From Streptomyces sp. RPT161 (GTDB lineage Bacteria; Actinomycetota; Actinomycetes; Streptomycetales; Streptomycetaceae): 64,000 bases of DNA. Numbering within the stretch: position 1 is the first letter of the stretch; every line of letters begins with the position of its first letter. Below are positions 16,257 to 25,013 of this stretch, piece after piece. The stretch is from assembly GCF_027533845.1 (NCBI RefSeq), contig NZ_JAPZVN010000002.1:699353-763352 (forward strand), written 5' to 3'. Position numbers and translations under genes: made by a program. The notes under the pieces were generated by a model, which ran no database searches, had not been told where the DNA came from, and saw nothing but the letters and a program-made list of their open reading frames with translations.

Positions 16257-18271
16257 TACGCGGCCCTCCTGACGTCGCGTACCAGCGCGGACACCGCGTC
16301 CGCGCGCAACTCGTCCAAAGTGACGGCGGTACCGGACAGTTCACGGGCGAGCGCACCCGCGAGCCCCAGCCGAACCGGTCCGCTCTCGCAGTCCACGACC
16401 ACCGACGCCACTCCCTCGGCGGCCAGCAGCCGCGCCGCGCGCGCCGCCAGCGCCACCGGCTCCGGCCCTCCGGTAGCGCGGCCGTCCGTCACCACGACCA
16501 GCAGCGGCCGCCGGGACGCGTCCCGCAGCCGCTCCACCCGCAGCACCTCGCGGGCCCTGAGCAGCCCGGCGGCCAGCGGAGTACGGCCACCGGTCGGCAG
16601 CTTCTCCAGCCGGGTCGCGCCCGCCTCCACCGAGGAGGTCGGCGGCAGGGCCAGTTCCGCGCCGGTGCCGCGGAAGGTCACCAACCCCACCTTGTCGCGC
16701 CGCTGGTAGGCGTCGAGCAGCAGCGAGAGCACCGCGCCCTTCACCGCGGCCATCCGCTGCCGGGCCGCCATCGAACCGGAGGCGTCGACCACGAACAGCA
16801 CCAGATTGCCCTCCCGGCCCTCCCGTACCGCCTGCCGCAGGTCGTCCTTGCGCAGCACGAGACCGGGACCGCTGCGCCCGCGCGCCCGCTGGTGCGGGGC
16901 GGCGGCGGTCACGGTGGCGGCCAGGTGCAGCTTGGTCAGCGCGCCCCGGGGGCGGCGGGCGCCGGTGGTGCGGCCGTGCTCGGTACGCGCCCGGGAGCGC
17001 CGCCCGGCGACGCCGTCGCCAAGTCCCGAGACGGTGAGGGTCTTCGTGCGGAACGGCTCGGTGGCGGCCACCGCGGCCTGCTCGGCGCCGCCGGGCGCGG
17101 GACCCGCCGCGTCACCGCTCGGGTCGGGCTGCCGCTCGTCGGGCCGTTCACCGGAGCGCTGGTCGGGGACGGCCGGGTCGCCCGCCGGCCCGTCCTGCGG
17201 GGGCTGCCCACCGCCGTCCGGGCCGCCGGGGCCGTCCGGATCCGGGTCGTCGTCCTCGCCGCGGGACTCCTCCAGCGTCTCGTCCAGCTTCTGCTCGTCC
17301 AGCCCCGGTGCGTCGAACGGGTTGCGGCGGCGCCGGTGCGGCAGGGCCAGCAGCGCGGCCTGCCGTACGTCCTCGTCCAGCACCTCGGTACGGCCCGCCC
17401 AGGCGGCCAGCGCGGTGGCGGTGCGGGCGGTCACGATGTCCGCGCGCATCCCGTCCACCTCGAAAGCCGCGCACACCGCGGCGATCTGGCGCAGCGCGGC
17501 GTCGCCGAGCCGCACCGACGGCAGCAACCCGCGTGCGGCGGCGATGCGTTGGCGCAGCTCGTCCTCCTCGGCCGCCCAGCGCGCGGCGAACGCCGCCGGA
17601 TCCTCGTCGTACGCCAGCCGCCTGCGCACCACCTCGACCCGCTGGTCCGGCTCGCGGGACGCCGACACCTCCACGGTGAGCCCGAACCGGTCGAGCAACT
17701 GCGGGCGCAGTTCGCCCTCTTCGGGGTTCATCGTGCCGACGAGCAGGAAGCGCGCGGCGTGCCGCACCGAGACGCCCTCGCGCTCGACGTGCGAGGCGCC
17801 CATCGCGGCGGCGTCCAGCAGCAGGTCGACCAGGTGGTCGTGGAGCAGGTTGACCTCGTCGACGTAGAGCACCCCGCGGTGCGCGGCGGCCAGCAGACCG
17901 GGCTCGAAGGCCTTCTCGCCCTCGGCCAGGGCCCGTTCGATGTCCAGTGCGCCCACCAGCCGGTCCTCGGAGGCGCCCACCGGCAGCTCCACCATCCGCG
18001 CCGGACGGTGCGCTCCACCGTCCGCCGGGTCGTGCGGGCCGTCCGGGCAGGCCGGGTCCGGTGCCTGCGGGTCACAGGAGAAGCGGCACCCCGGCACCAC
18101 CTCGACCGTCGGCATCAACGCCGAAAGCGCCCGTACCGCGGTCGACTTGGCGGTGCCCTTCTCACCCCGCACCAGCACACCGCCGACCGCCGGGGAGACG
18201 GCGTTCAGCAGCAGCGCCAGCCGCAGGTCGTCCATCCCGACGATCGCCGTGAAGGGGTAGTGGGTGCTCAC
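16256..18271 (-). CDS. Cobalto/magnesium chelatase-type AAA+/VWA subunit (ChlI-ChlD fusion)
   Basis: A 671-residue motor subunit expected to drive metal insertion by a CobN-type chelatase. Residues ~1-300 form an AAA+ module (Walker A RGEKGTAKST, VLYVDEVNLLHDHLVDLLL, arginine-finger region LLDRFGLTVEV). Residues ~315-400 are a Pro/Asp/Gly-rich linker. The C-terminal VWA domain has the MIDAS motif VVDASGSMAARQRM. The GTG at 18271 has GGAGG 9 bases upstream. It lies 29 bases after cobQ and overlaps cobO. The large CobN subunit usually found beside it is not in the window. Confidence 0.9.
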   Translation of the reverse strand: MSTHYPFTAIVGMDDLRLALLLNAVSPAVGGVLVRGEKGTAKSTAVRALSALMPTVEVVPGCRFSCDPQAPDPACPDGPHDPADGGAHRPARMVELPVGASEDRLVGALDIERALAEGEKAFEPGLLAAAHRGVLYVDEVNLLHDHLVDLLLDAAAMGASHVEREGVSVRHAARFLLVGTMNPEEGELRPQLLDRFGLTVEVSASREPDQRVEVVRRRLAYDEDPAAFAARWAAEEDELRQRIAAARGLLPSVRLGDAALRQIAAVCAAFEVDGMRADIVTARTATALAAWAGRTEVLDEDVRQAALLALPHRRRRNPFDAPGLDEQKLDETLEESRGEDDDPDPDGPGGPDGGGQPPQDGPAGDPAVPDQRSGERPDERQPDPSGDAAGPAPGGAEQAAVAATEPFRTKTLTVSGLGDGVAGRRSRARTEHGRTTGARRPRGALTKLHLAATVTAAAPHQRARGRSGPGLVLRKDDLRQAVREGREGNLVLFVVDASGSMAARQRMAAVKGAVLSLLLDAYQRRDKVGLVTFRGTGAELALPPTSSVEAGATRLEKLPTGGRTPLAAGLLRAREVLRVERLRDASRRPLLVVVTDGRATGGPEPVALAARAARLLAAEGVASVVVDCESGPVRLGLAGALARELSGTAVTLDELRADAVSALVRDVRRAA

Positions 18272-18300
18272 GCCGGGATTCCTCCTACGAGTGATGGATG

Positions 18301-19809
18301 TCACGGTGCCCCCGGAGCCAGGAACGGGAGACCGGCGGGCACGCCGTCCTCGATGAGCCGCAGCAGAGCCGCGGTGTCGGCGTGCTCCTCGATCAGGTCG
18401 CCGAGGCGGTCCAACTGCTCCTCGCGCAGCGCGGCGAAGCTGGTGTCCGGCGCCGGTACGAAGCGGCGCCCGGCCGCCCGCGCCACCTCGCGCAGGAACG
18501 CCCGGCGGAAGCCGTCGCTCTCCAGCGAGCCGTGCCAGTGCGTGCCCCAGACCGCGCCCACCCGCACCCCGTCCAGGAACGGCTCGCCGCCGTCGTCGAG
18601 TCGGGCCAGGCCATGGTGGATCTCGTAGCCCTCGACCGGCTCGCCCAGCGCCTTGCCGGACGGGCGGGCGAGGGTCTTGCGCGGTGCGAACCGGACCCGC
18701 ACCGGCAGCAGTCCGAGCCCCTCGACGGTTCCGGCGCGCGACTCGACCTCGTCCTCGATGGTCCGCCCGAGGGCCTGGAAGCCGCCGCAGATGCCCAGCA
18801 CCGGCCTGCCCTCGGCGGCTCGCCGCCGTACCGCGTCGGCCAGTCCCCGCTCCCGCAGCCAGCGCAGGGCCTTGACGGTGCCGCGGGTGCCGGGCAGCAC
18901 CACCAGATCGGCGTCGGCCAGTTCCTCCGGCCGGTCCACGAAGCGCACCACCACACCGGGTTCCGCGGCCAGCGCGTCCACGTCGGTGAAGTTGGACATC
19001 AGCGGTACGGCGGCGACCGCCACCCGCAACACGTCCTCGCCGTACGGCGGAGCCGAGTTGGACTCCCGGACCGTGCCGCGCAGCGACACCCGAAGGCCGT
19101 CCTCCTCGTCGATGCCCAACCCGTGCGCGTACGGCAGCACACCGAACGTGGCGCGTCCGGTGAGGCCGCGCAGCATCTCCAACCCGGGCTCCAGCAGCGA
19201 GACGTCGCCGCGGAACTTGTTCACAAGGTACCCGGCGAGCAGTGCCTGGTCCTCGCGGCCGAGCAGCGCGGTGGTGCCGAAGAAGGAGGCGAAGACACCG
19301 CCGCGGTCGATGTCACCGACCACCACCACCGGAAGCCGGGCGGCGCGCGCCAGGCCCATGTTGACGATGTCGGTGCGGCGCAGGTTGATCTCCGCGGGGC
19401 TGCCCGCGCCCTCGCAGATCACCACGTCATGGGTGTCACGCAACCGCTGGAGGCAGTCCGTGACGGTTTCGAGCAGTCTCTCCTGGCGGCCGCTGTGGTA
19501 GCCGCGGGCGCTCAACTCGCCCACCGGCTTGCCCAGTAGCACCACCTGGCTGGTGCTGTCGCCGCCGGGCTTGAGCAGCACCGGGTTCATCAGCGCGCTC
19601 GGCTCGACCCGGGCGGCCTGCGCCTGCATCGCCTGGGCGCGGCCGATCTCCGCGCCGTCGCGGGTGACGAAGGAGTTCAGCGACATGTTCTGCGCCTTGA
19701 ACGGGGCGACGCTGACACCCCTGCGGGCCAGCCAGCGGCAGATGCCCGCCGTCACCACGCTCTTGCCCGCGTCCGACGTGGTACCCGCGACCAACAGCCC
19801 ACCGCTCAC
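18301..19809 (-). CDS. cobQ: Cobyric acid synthase CobQ
   Basis: A 502-residue enzyme that amidates the b, d, e and g carboxylates of adenosylcobyrinic acid diamide. It has an N-terminal P-loop-like segment [15 protein letters not shown], the CobQ-typical [15 protein letters not shown], and [14 protein letters not shown]. The glutamine amidotransferase domain has nucleophile Cys in [13 protein letters not shown] and the histidine in [11 protein letters not shown]. The start is GTG at 19809, overlapping the cobD stop (GTGA). The frame remains open upstream inside cobD, but that part is not CobQ. Confidence 0.95.
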   Translation of the reverse strand: MSGGLLVAGTTSDAGKSVVTAGICRWLARRGVSVAPFKAQNMSLNSFVTRDGAEIGRAQAMQAQAARVEPSALMNPVLLKPGGDSTSQVVLLGKPVGELSARGYHSGRQERLLETVTDCLQRLRDTHDVVICEGAGSPAEINLRRTDIVNMGLARAARLPVVVVGDIDRGGVFASFFGTTALLGREDQALLAGYLVNKFRGDVSLLEPGLEMLRGLTGRATFGVLPYAHGLGIDEEDGLRVSLRGTVRESNSAPPYGEDVLRVAVAAVPLMSNFTDVDALAAEPGVVVRFVDRPEELADADLVVLPGTRGTVKALRWLRERGLADAVRRRAAEGRPVLGICGGFQALGRTIEDEVESRAGTVEGLGLLPVRVRFAPRKTLARPSGKALGEPVEGYEIHHGLARLDDGGEPFLDGVRVGAVWGTHWHGSLESDGFRRAFLREVARAAGRRFVPAPDTSFAALREEQLDRLGDLIEEHADTAALLRLIEDGVPAGLPFLAPGAP

Positions 19810-20756
19810 CGCGTCCCCCTTCCGCTTCCGCGCAGTACGTACCGGCCCGCGACACAGGTGGCCAGCGCCAGCGCGCTCACCCGGCGGGAAAGCCGTACCG
19901 CGCGCTCGATGTCCGCCACCTCCACCGGCCGGTTGCCGTCCCCCAGCACCGGGCGGCGCTCGATCCGGCCGCCGTAGGAGAGTGTTCCGCCCAGCCGTAC
20001 CCCCAGGGCGCCCGCGAACGACGCCTCCACCGGACCGGCGTTGGGGCTCGGGTGCTTGGGGCCGTCCGTCCGCCAAGTGCGCCAGGCCGCACGGCGGTTG
20101 GGCGCGGCGAGCACGGTGAGGGCGGCGGTCAACCGCGAACCGGGGTAGCCCGCGACGTCGTCCAGCCGGGCGGACGCCCAGCCGAACCGCCGGTAGCGCG
20201 GCGAGCGGTGACCGACCATCGCGTCCAGGGTGTTGACCGCCCGGAACCCGACCAGCCCCGGCACGCCGCCGAGCGCGCCCCACACCAGGGCGCCGACCAC
20301 CGCGTCCGAGGTGTTCTCCGCGACCGACTCCACCACGGCGCGGGCGATCTGCTGCCCGTCCAGCGCCTGCGGGTCCCGGCCGCACAGGTGCGGCAGCCGC
20401 TCCCGGGCCAGCCGCAGGTCCCCGGCGGCCAGCGCGGCGCCGACGGTACGGGCTTCGCGGGCCAGCGAGGTGCCGCCCAGCACGGCCCAGGTCGCCGCGC
20501 CGGTCAGCGCCACCGAGGCGGCGGGGGAGCGGCGGGCCAGCCGGGAGGCCGCGGTGGCGGCGGCCACCGCGCCGCCCGCGCACAGCGCGGTGAAGACGGT
20601 GCCGCGGGCGCGGTCGTCCCGCCACAGGGCGCGTTCACAGGCGGCGGCGGCCCGGCCGAACGCGGCGACCGGATGCCCCCGGCGCGGGTCACCGGTGAGC
20701 AGGTCGCCCGCGAAGCCAAGGACCGCGCCGTACCCGAAGAGACGGTCGGCACGCAT
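19806..20756 (-). CDS. cobD: Adenosylcobinamide-phosphate synthase CobD/CbiB
   Basis: A 316-residue inner-membrane protein that joins the aminopropanol arm to adenosylcobyric acid. Family motifs are [36 protein letters not shown] and [23 protein letters not shown]. Hydrophobic segments are spread through the first 110 residues and the C-terminus. The ATG at 20756 is the first major gene of the cobalamin operon, directly after the riboswitch and a 20-codon leader ORF whose stop lies 3 bases before it. Expression should fall when cobalamin is plentiful. Confidence 0.94.
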   Translation of the reverse strand: MRADRLFGYGAVLGFAGDLLTGDPRRGHPVAAFGRAAAACERALWRDDRARGTVFTALCAGGAVAAATAASRLARRSPAASVALTGAATWAVLGGTSLAREARTVGAALAAGDLRLARERLPHLCGRDPQALDGQQIARAVVESVAENTSDAVVGALVWGALGGVPGLVGFRAVNTLDAMVGHRSPRYRRFGWASARLDDVAGYPGSRLTAALTVLAAPNRRAAWRTWRTDGPKHPSPNAGPVEASFAGALGVRLGGTLSYGGRIERRPVLGDGNRPVEVADIERAVRLSRRVSALALATCVAGRYVLRGSGRGTR

Positions 20757-20759
20757 GGG

Positions 20760-20822
20760 TCAGACCGCCGTCGTTCCTCGGCGCGGGTGTGGCGTCAGGG
20801 CGAAGGGTGGTGTGCCGCGCAT
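20760..20822 (-). CDS. Possible 20-codon leader ORF between riboswitch and cobD
   Basis: A short ORF (MRGTPPFALTPHPRRGTTAV) starts at ATG 20822 with GAGGA 8 bases upstream and stops 3 bases before the cobD ATG. cobD itself has no obvious separate SD. Translational coupling would let riboswitch control of this start codon pass to cobD. It could also be chance; there is no homology evidence. Confidence 0.35.
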   Translation of the reverse strand: MRGTPPFALTPHPRRGTTAV

Positions 20823-20865
20823 GGCAGGAGTCCTCACTCAGGGTCCGCGCCCTGGTTCGACGTGA

Positions 20866-21062
20866 CCGGCGATGAGAGTCTCCTGGCTCCCGGATCGGCG
20901 CGCCCCCTGGCCTTCCAGCCGATCGCTCGGCCGTGACCCTCGGGTGGGAACGCACTCCCCGGTGACAGTGGCGGGACCGCGCCGGATTCACACCGGCTTC
21001 CTCTCCTGTCGCCGTTTGGGCTTGTTGGTGCCGTATGGCACCGGGCAGTCCACCACGCTGCG
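20866..21062 (-). ncRNA. Cobalamin riboswitch
   Basis: Read on the minus strand, this region has the conserved parts of an AdoCbl riboswitch in order. A GGTGCC/GGCACC hairpin lies near 21030-21046. The core AGGAAGCCGGTGTGAATCC is near 20980-21003, followed by CGGTCCCGCCACTGT. The B12 box AGCCAGGAGACT is near 20876-20892. It precedes cobD and the whole cob operon. The region between the B12 box and the leader ORF (20823-20870) contains the GAGGA SD and complementary CTCCT, a possible translational off-switch. Confidence 0.93.
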
Positions 21063-21121
21063 GGAACGGCAGTCAACTGGGCTTTGACCGACCAGGGGTG
21101 AGTGTGCGAAGCCCCACACGC

Positions 21122-21142
21122 GGCGCGCACGGCGTGCGCGCC
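21122..21142 (-). terminator. Hairpin after the pitH2 operon
   Basis: Arms GGCGCGCAC and GTGCGCGCC (9 bp, 3-base loop) lie 7 bases beyond the stop codon of the small membrane protein. They probably end the pitH2 transcript before the cobalamin operon promoter. Confidence 0.5.
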
Positions 21143-21148
21143 CCGCGC

Positions 21149-21343
21149 TCAGCCCGCGATGAGATAGAGGCCGTAGGCGACGGCCGCCGCGCACACGGCG
21201 AAGGCCGCGTACCCGGTGGTGCGCGCCGACTGCTGCTGCTTGGACAGACCGACGATGCCGAGGGTGAACAGGCCCACCAGGCCGACGGTCGCGACCAGGC
21301 TCACGCCCGCTACCGAGGCCAGGGCGCTCCAGTCGATGTTCAC
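21149..21343 (-). CDS. Small membrane protein coupled to PiT transporter
   Basis: A 64-residue protein with two hydrophobic segments (SLVATVGLVGLFTLGIVGL near residues 14-32 and TGYAAFAVCAAAVAYGLYLIAG at the C-terminus, separated by SKQQQSARTT). Its GTG start at 21343 overlaps the stop of the phosphate transporter by 4 bases, so it is co-translated with it. It may be an accessory subunit. No named family recognised; the same small gene follows pitH2 in related Streptomyces as far as I know. Confidence 0.75.
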   Translation of the reverse strand: MNIDWSALASVAGVSLVATVGLVGLFTLGIVGLSKQQQSARTTGYAAFAVCAAAVAYGLYLIAG

Positions 21344-22569
21344 AGTGCGGCTTCCTTCCGGGTGGCGTTCGGCTGCGGGGCCGGGATGGTGGCGGTGAGC
21401 GCCGGGTCGGCGGCGAAGGCGTCGAACGCCGGGGCGGCGGCCGGTTGCCGCGGCGGCACCAGCTCGTCGATGTCGTTGACGTTGGTGTGGTCCACCGGCT
21501 TGCGCATCGAGACCAGCCAGGATCCGGCGCATACGGCAAGACCGAGCAGACCGACCAGCAGCACGCCCCAACCACCCTGCAGGGCGACGAACGTGGCGCC
21601 TCCGGCCACCAGTCCGGCGGCGGGCAGGGTGATCAGCCAGGACAGCACCATGCGCCGCACCACGCCCCAGCGCACCACCGCGCCCTGCCGGCCGAGCCCG
21701 GTGCCGGTGACCGCTCCGGAGACCACATGGGTGGTGGACAGTGCGAAGCCCAGGTGGGAGGAGGCGAGGATGGTGGTGGCGGCGGCGGTCTGGGCGGCGA
21801 AACCCTGCGGCGGCTGGATGTCGGTGAGCTTCTTGCCCATGGTGCGGATGATCCGCCAACCGCCCAGGTAGGTACCGAGGCCCATGGCGCTCGCGGCGGC
21901 CAGGATGACCCACAGCGGCGGGTCGGAGTGCGGGGCGACCATGCCGCCGGTGACCAGCGCCAGGGTGATGACTCCCATGGTCTTCTGGGCGTCGCTGGTG
22001 CCGTGCGCGAGTGAGACCAGGGCGGCGGAGGCGATCTGGCCCGCGCGGTAGCCCTTCGAGGTGGCCTCGGGGTCGGCGTTCCGGCCGACGCGGTAGGTCA
22101 CCCTGGTCGCCAGCATCGCGGCCAAACCGGCGACGAACGGTGAGACCACCGCCGGGATGAGGATCTTCATCACGATGGCGTTGCCGTGGATGCCGTGCGC
22201 TCCGACGGCCACCAGCGTCGCGCCGATCAGCCCGCCGAACAGGGCGTGCGAGGAACTGGATGGTAGTCCGGCGAGCCAGGTCACCAGATTCCAGACAATG
22301 GCGCCGACCAGCGCCGCGAAGATCACTTCGGGTTTGACCCCGGCTTTTTCGTCGATGATTCCGCCGGAAATCGTCTTGGCCACCTGGACCGAGAGGAACG
22401 CGCCGACGAGGTTGAGGACTGCCGACATCGCCACCGCCGCCTTCGGCGCTAGCGCCCCGGTGGAAATGGTGGTGGCCATGGCGTTGGCGGTGTCATGGAA
22501 ACCGTTCGTGAAATCGAACACGAGAGCGGTGACGATCACGACTCCGATGAGCAGCGTGAGGTGTTCCAT
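21340..22569 (-). CDS. pitH2: Low-affinity inorganic phosphate transporter (PiT family)
   Basis: A 409-residue multi-pass permease. The PiT signatures are FDFTNGFHDTANAMATTISTG split across the first helix pair (GFHDTANAMAT near residue 23) and, in the second repeat, SLAHGTSDAQKTMGVI. About ten hydrophobic segments are visible. It imports phosphate as a neutral metal-phosphate complex with protons in characterised members. The ATG is at 22569. A PHO box of two 11-bp direct repeats lies about 50 bp upstream, so PhoP should control it. Named pitH2 by context (next to cobalamin genes). Confidence 0.92.
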   Translation of the reverse strand: MEHLTLLIGVVIVTALVFDFTNGFHDTANAMATTISTGALAPKAAVAMSAVLNLVGAFLSVQVAKTISGGIIDEKAGVKPEVIFAALVGAIVWNLVTWLAGLPSSSSHALFGGLIGATLVAVGAHGIHGNAIVMKILIPAVVSPFVAGLAAMLATRVTYRVGRNADPEATSKGYRAGQIASAALVSLAHGTSDAQKTMGVITLALVTGGMVAPHSDPPLWVILAAASAMGLGTYLGGWRIIRTMGKKLTDIQPPQGFAAQTAAATTILASSHLGFALSTTHVVSGAVTGTGLGRQGAVVRWGVVRRMVLSWLITLPAAGLVAGGATFVALQGGWGVLLVGLLGLAVCAGSWLVSMRKPVDHTNVNDIDELVPPRQPAAAPAFDAFAADPALTATIPAPQPNATRKEAAL

Positions 22570-22618
22570 TCACCCAGACAATCGTTCGGGCGGGCAGCGA
22601 CGCGGCGACCGTACGGAC

Positions 22619-22640
22619 TGAGTGTGAACGAAAGGTTAAC
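22619..22640 (-). promoter_or_regulatory. PHO box upstream of pitH2
   Basis: On the minus strand two adjacent 11-bp units read GTTAACCTTTC (22640-22630) and GTTCACACTCA (22629-22619). These match the GTTCACC-type direct repeats bound by Streptomyces PhoP. They lie 50-71 bp upstream of the pitH2 start. PhoP control of this transporter has been reported in S. coelicolor as I recall; here it rests on the motif. Confidence 0.75.
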
Positions 22641-22770
22641 GACATACGCCCTGCCGGTGCGGGGGACGCGGATCGCGCCAGGTTTCCCCGGGAAATCGGA
22701 ATGGCGCGGAACCTTCGGGCCGCGTGGGGACGCGGTCGCGGGACTTCGGCGCGCACCGGAGGGGGCCGGG

Positions 22771-24162
22771 TCAGTGGCGGCCCGAGATCCGGTCGGCGAG
22801 CTGGGCCAGCCGGTCGGTGCGGGTGGAGCGGGCGGCCCGCTCGCGGCCGTCCGCGGCACGGTACGCCGCGTACAGGCCGTGCACTCCGAGCCAGCGGAAC
22901 GGCTCCGGTTCCCAGCGCCGCACCCGGTGGCCCACCCACGGCAGCCCGGTCAGCTCGGTCGCCGCGCCCTGGCCGGAGTCCAACTGGACCAGGTCGCGCA
23001 GCGTACGGGCCGCCAGGTTCGCCGTGGCGACGCCGCTGCCCACGTAGCCGCCCGCCCATCCGAGGCCGGTCGCCCGGTCCAGCTCGACGCTCGCGCACCA
23101 GTCCCGCGGCACGCCCAGCACGCCCGACCAGGCGTGGTCGATCGCCACCCCGGCGGTCGCCGGGAAGAAGCGGACCAGGATCTCCCGCAGCGCCGCCACC
23201 GTCGACTCCTGGGTCCGGCCGTCGTTGTCCGTACGCGAACCGAAGCGGTACGGGATGCCGCGCCCGCCCAGCGCTATGCGGTCGTCGGCGGTGCGCTGCG
23301 CGTACATGTAGGCGTGCGCCATGTCGCCCAGCGTCTCCATGCCCTCCCACCCGATGGTGTCCCACACGCGCCGCGGCAGCGGCTCGGTGACGATCATCGA
23401 GGAGTTCATCGGCAGCCAGGACCGCCGCTGCCCCCGGATCCCGGCCGTGAAGCCCTCGGTGCAGCGCAGCACGTAGGGCGCCCGCACCGTGCCGTACGGG
23501 GTGATCGCGTGTTTCGGCCGGATCTCGGTCACCGGGGTTGACTCGTGGATCACCACGCCCAGCGCCTCGGCCGCCGCCGCGAGCCCGTGCACCAGCTTCA
23601 CCGGGTGGATCCGCGCGCCGTGCGGCGTCCAGGTGCCGCCGACGGTGCCCGCCACCCGGATCCGCTCGGCGGCCCCCGCGGCGCCCAGCAGCAGCCGGTC
23701 CTTCTCGCCGAACGCCGTCTCGGCCTCGTGGAACGCCTTCAGCCGGGCCAACTGGGCTGGGGTGCGGGCGACTTCGAGCACCCCGCCCTTGTGGATGTCG
23801 GCGTCGATGCCCTCCTCCTCGGCGACCCGGATCACCTCGTCCACGGTGTCGTTCATGGCCCGCTGCAGCCGCACCGCCGCGTCATGGCCGTGCAGCCTGG
23901 CGTACCGGTCGCGCCCGGCGATCCCGTTGTACAGCCAGCCGCCGTTGCGGCCGGAGGCGCCGTACCCGCAGAACCGGCTCTCCAGCACCACGATCCGGAG
24001 GAACGGCGCCGCCTTCTTCAGGTAGTACGCGGTCCACAGTCCGGTGTAGCCGCCGCCCACCACGCACACGTCGGCCGCGGCGTCGCCGGGCAGCGGCTCG
24101 CGCGGGGCGGGAGCGCCGGTGTTCGCGTACCAGAAGGAGATGCCGCCGTTGACGGTTGCCAT
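22771..24162 (-). CDS. DAO-family FAD-dependent oxidoreductase
   Basis: A 463-residue flavoprotein of the D-amino-acid-oxidase-like family, closest in layout to gamma-glutamylputrescine or amine oxidases. The dinucleotide-binding motif is VCVVGGGYTGLWTAYYL near residue 31, followed by CGYGASGRNGGW. The C-terminal flavin-closing motif is LGWAGGYVGSGVATANLA. It deaminates or demethylates an amine; the substrate cannot be read from sequence. The start is ATG at 24162. It is divergent from the class II aldolase across a 105-base gap. Confidence 0.88.
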   Translation of the reverse strand: MATVNGGISFWYANTGAPAPREPLPGDAAADVCVVGGGYTGLWTAYYLKKAAPFLRIVVLESRFCGYGASGRNGGWLYNGIAGRDRYARLHGHDAAVRLQRAMNDTVDEVIRVAEEEGIDADIHKGGVLEVARTPAQLARLKAFHEAETAFGEKDRLLLGAAGAAERIRVAGTVGGTWTPHGARIHPVKLVHGLAAAAEALGVVIHESTPVTEIRPKHAITPYGTVRAPYVLRCTEGFTAGIRGQRRSWLPMNSSMIVTEPLPRRVWDTIGWEGMETLGDMAHAYMYAQRTADDRIALGGRGIPYRFGSRTDNDGRTQESTVAALREILVRFFPATAGVAIDHAWSGVLGVPRDWCASVELDRATGLGWAGGYVGSGVATANLAARTLRDLVQLDSGQGAATELTGLPWVGHRVRRWEPEPFRWLGVHGLYAAYRAADGRERAARSTRTDRLAQLADRISGRH

Positions 24163-24267
24163 GGGTGCCCTCGTGTCGTGATCGCTGCTGGTGGCGGGAC
24201 GTTACTGCGCCTTTTTCCGTACCGGCAATGGACAACGTGTCAGGATCACCACCCGGAGGTGCGGTGA

Positions 24268-24915
24268 ATGACGGCGGACAGCGAACTGGTGGCGGCGTGG
24301 CGCGAGGTGGTGGCCACGGCCCGGCGGACGGCCGACGAGGGACTGGTGGTCGGCACCTCGGGCAACGTCTCCGCCCGGGTCGGCGATCTGGTGCTGGTGA
24401 CGCCCAGCGGAGTGCGGTACGACCGGCTCGGTGACGCGGACCTGGTCGCGGTCGGGCTCGACGGTGGTCAGCGGATCGGCTCGCTGCGGCCCACCAGCGA
24501 ACTGCCCATGCACCTCGCGGTGTACCGGGCGACCGACGCCCGGGCCGTCGTGCACACCCATGCCGTGCACGCCACCGCGGTGTCCACGCTGGTGGACGAA
24601 CTCCCCGCCGTCCACTACATGTGCGCGGCCCTCGGGGGCGCGGTGCGGGTCGCCGGGTACGCGACGTACGGCACCGAGGAACTGGCTCGCCACATGCTGG
24701 CGGCGCTCCGCGACCGCACGGGCTGCCTGCTGCGCAACCACGGCACGGTGGTGTACGCCGACACCCTGGAGACGGCCTACGACCACACCGCCCAACTCGA
24801 ATGGATGTGCCACGTCTGGCTGACCGCCCGCGCGGCGGGCACGCCGTCGGTGCTCCCGGAGACGGAGATCGCCAGGGTCGCGGACCGCCTGCGCGGCTAC
24901 GGGCAACAGGGGTGA
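24268..24915 (+). CDS. Class II aldolase/adducin family protein (fuculose-phosphate aldolase-like)
   Basis: A 215-residue zinc-dependent aldolase-type enzyme. The phosphate-binding region is VGTSGNVSARVGDLVLVTPSG (residues ~28-48). The zinc ligands are the HTH/H group in AVVHTHAVHATA and the later histidine in LLRNHGTVVYA; the catalytic-type Glu is in TSELPMHLAVY. It likely cleaves a ketose-1-phosphate or has a related epimerase role. ATG at 24268 has GGAGG 8 bases upstream. It may share regulation with the divergent oxidase. Confidence 0.88.
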   Translation: MTADSELVAAWREVVATARRTADEGLVVGTSGNVSARVGDLVLVTPSGVRYDRLGDADLVAVGLDGGQRIGSLRPTSELPMHLAVYRATDARAVVHTHAVHATAVSTLVDELPAVHYMCAALGGAVRVAGYATYGTEELARHMLAALRDRTGCLLRNHGTVVYADTLETAYDHTAQLEWMCHVWLTARAAGTPSVLPETEIARVADRLRGYGQQG

Positions 24916-24916
24916 C

Positions 24917-24960
24917 GGGGTACTGGGGGCTTGCCCCCAGAAGGAGAGAGGGCCTTCACC
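24917..24960. repeat. Third copy of the CTGGGGGC...CCCAGAAGGA hairpin element
   Basis: Just after the aldolase stop lies GGGGTACTGGGGGC TT GCCCCCAG AAGGA, ending CCTTCACC. The arms CTGGGGGC (24923-24930) and GCCCCCAG (24933-24940) pair perfectly. It closely matches the two copies in the ectA-ectB spacer, including the CCTTCACC end. It can serve as a terminator for the aldolase gene. Confidence 0.6.
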
Positions 24961-25013
24961 CCTCCGCCCGCACCCAGTGGCCCGCCGCCGTGGCGCGATC
25001 GACACTGAAGTGG

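Noticed and set aside
18301..20625. 774-aa CobD-CobQ fusion
   Set aside because: The first third of the frame lies in cobD out of frame; CobQ starts at GTG 19809 with a GTGA overlap.
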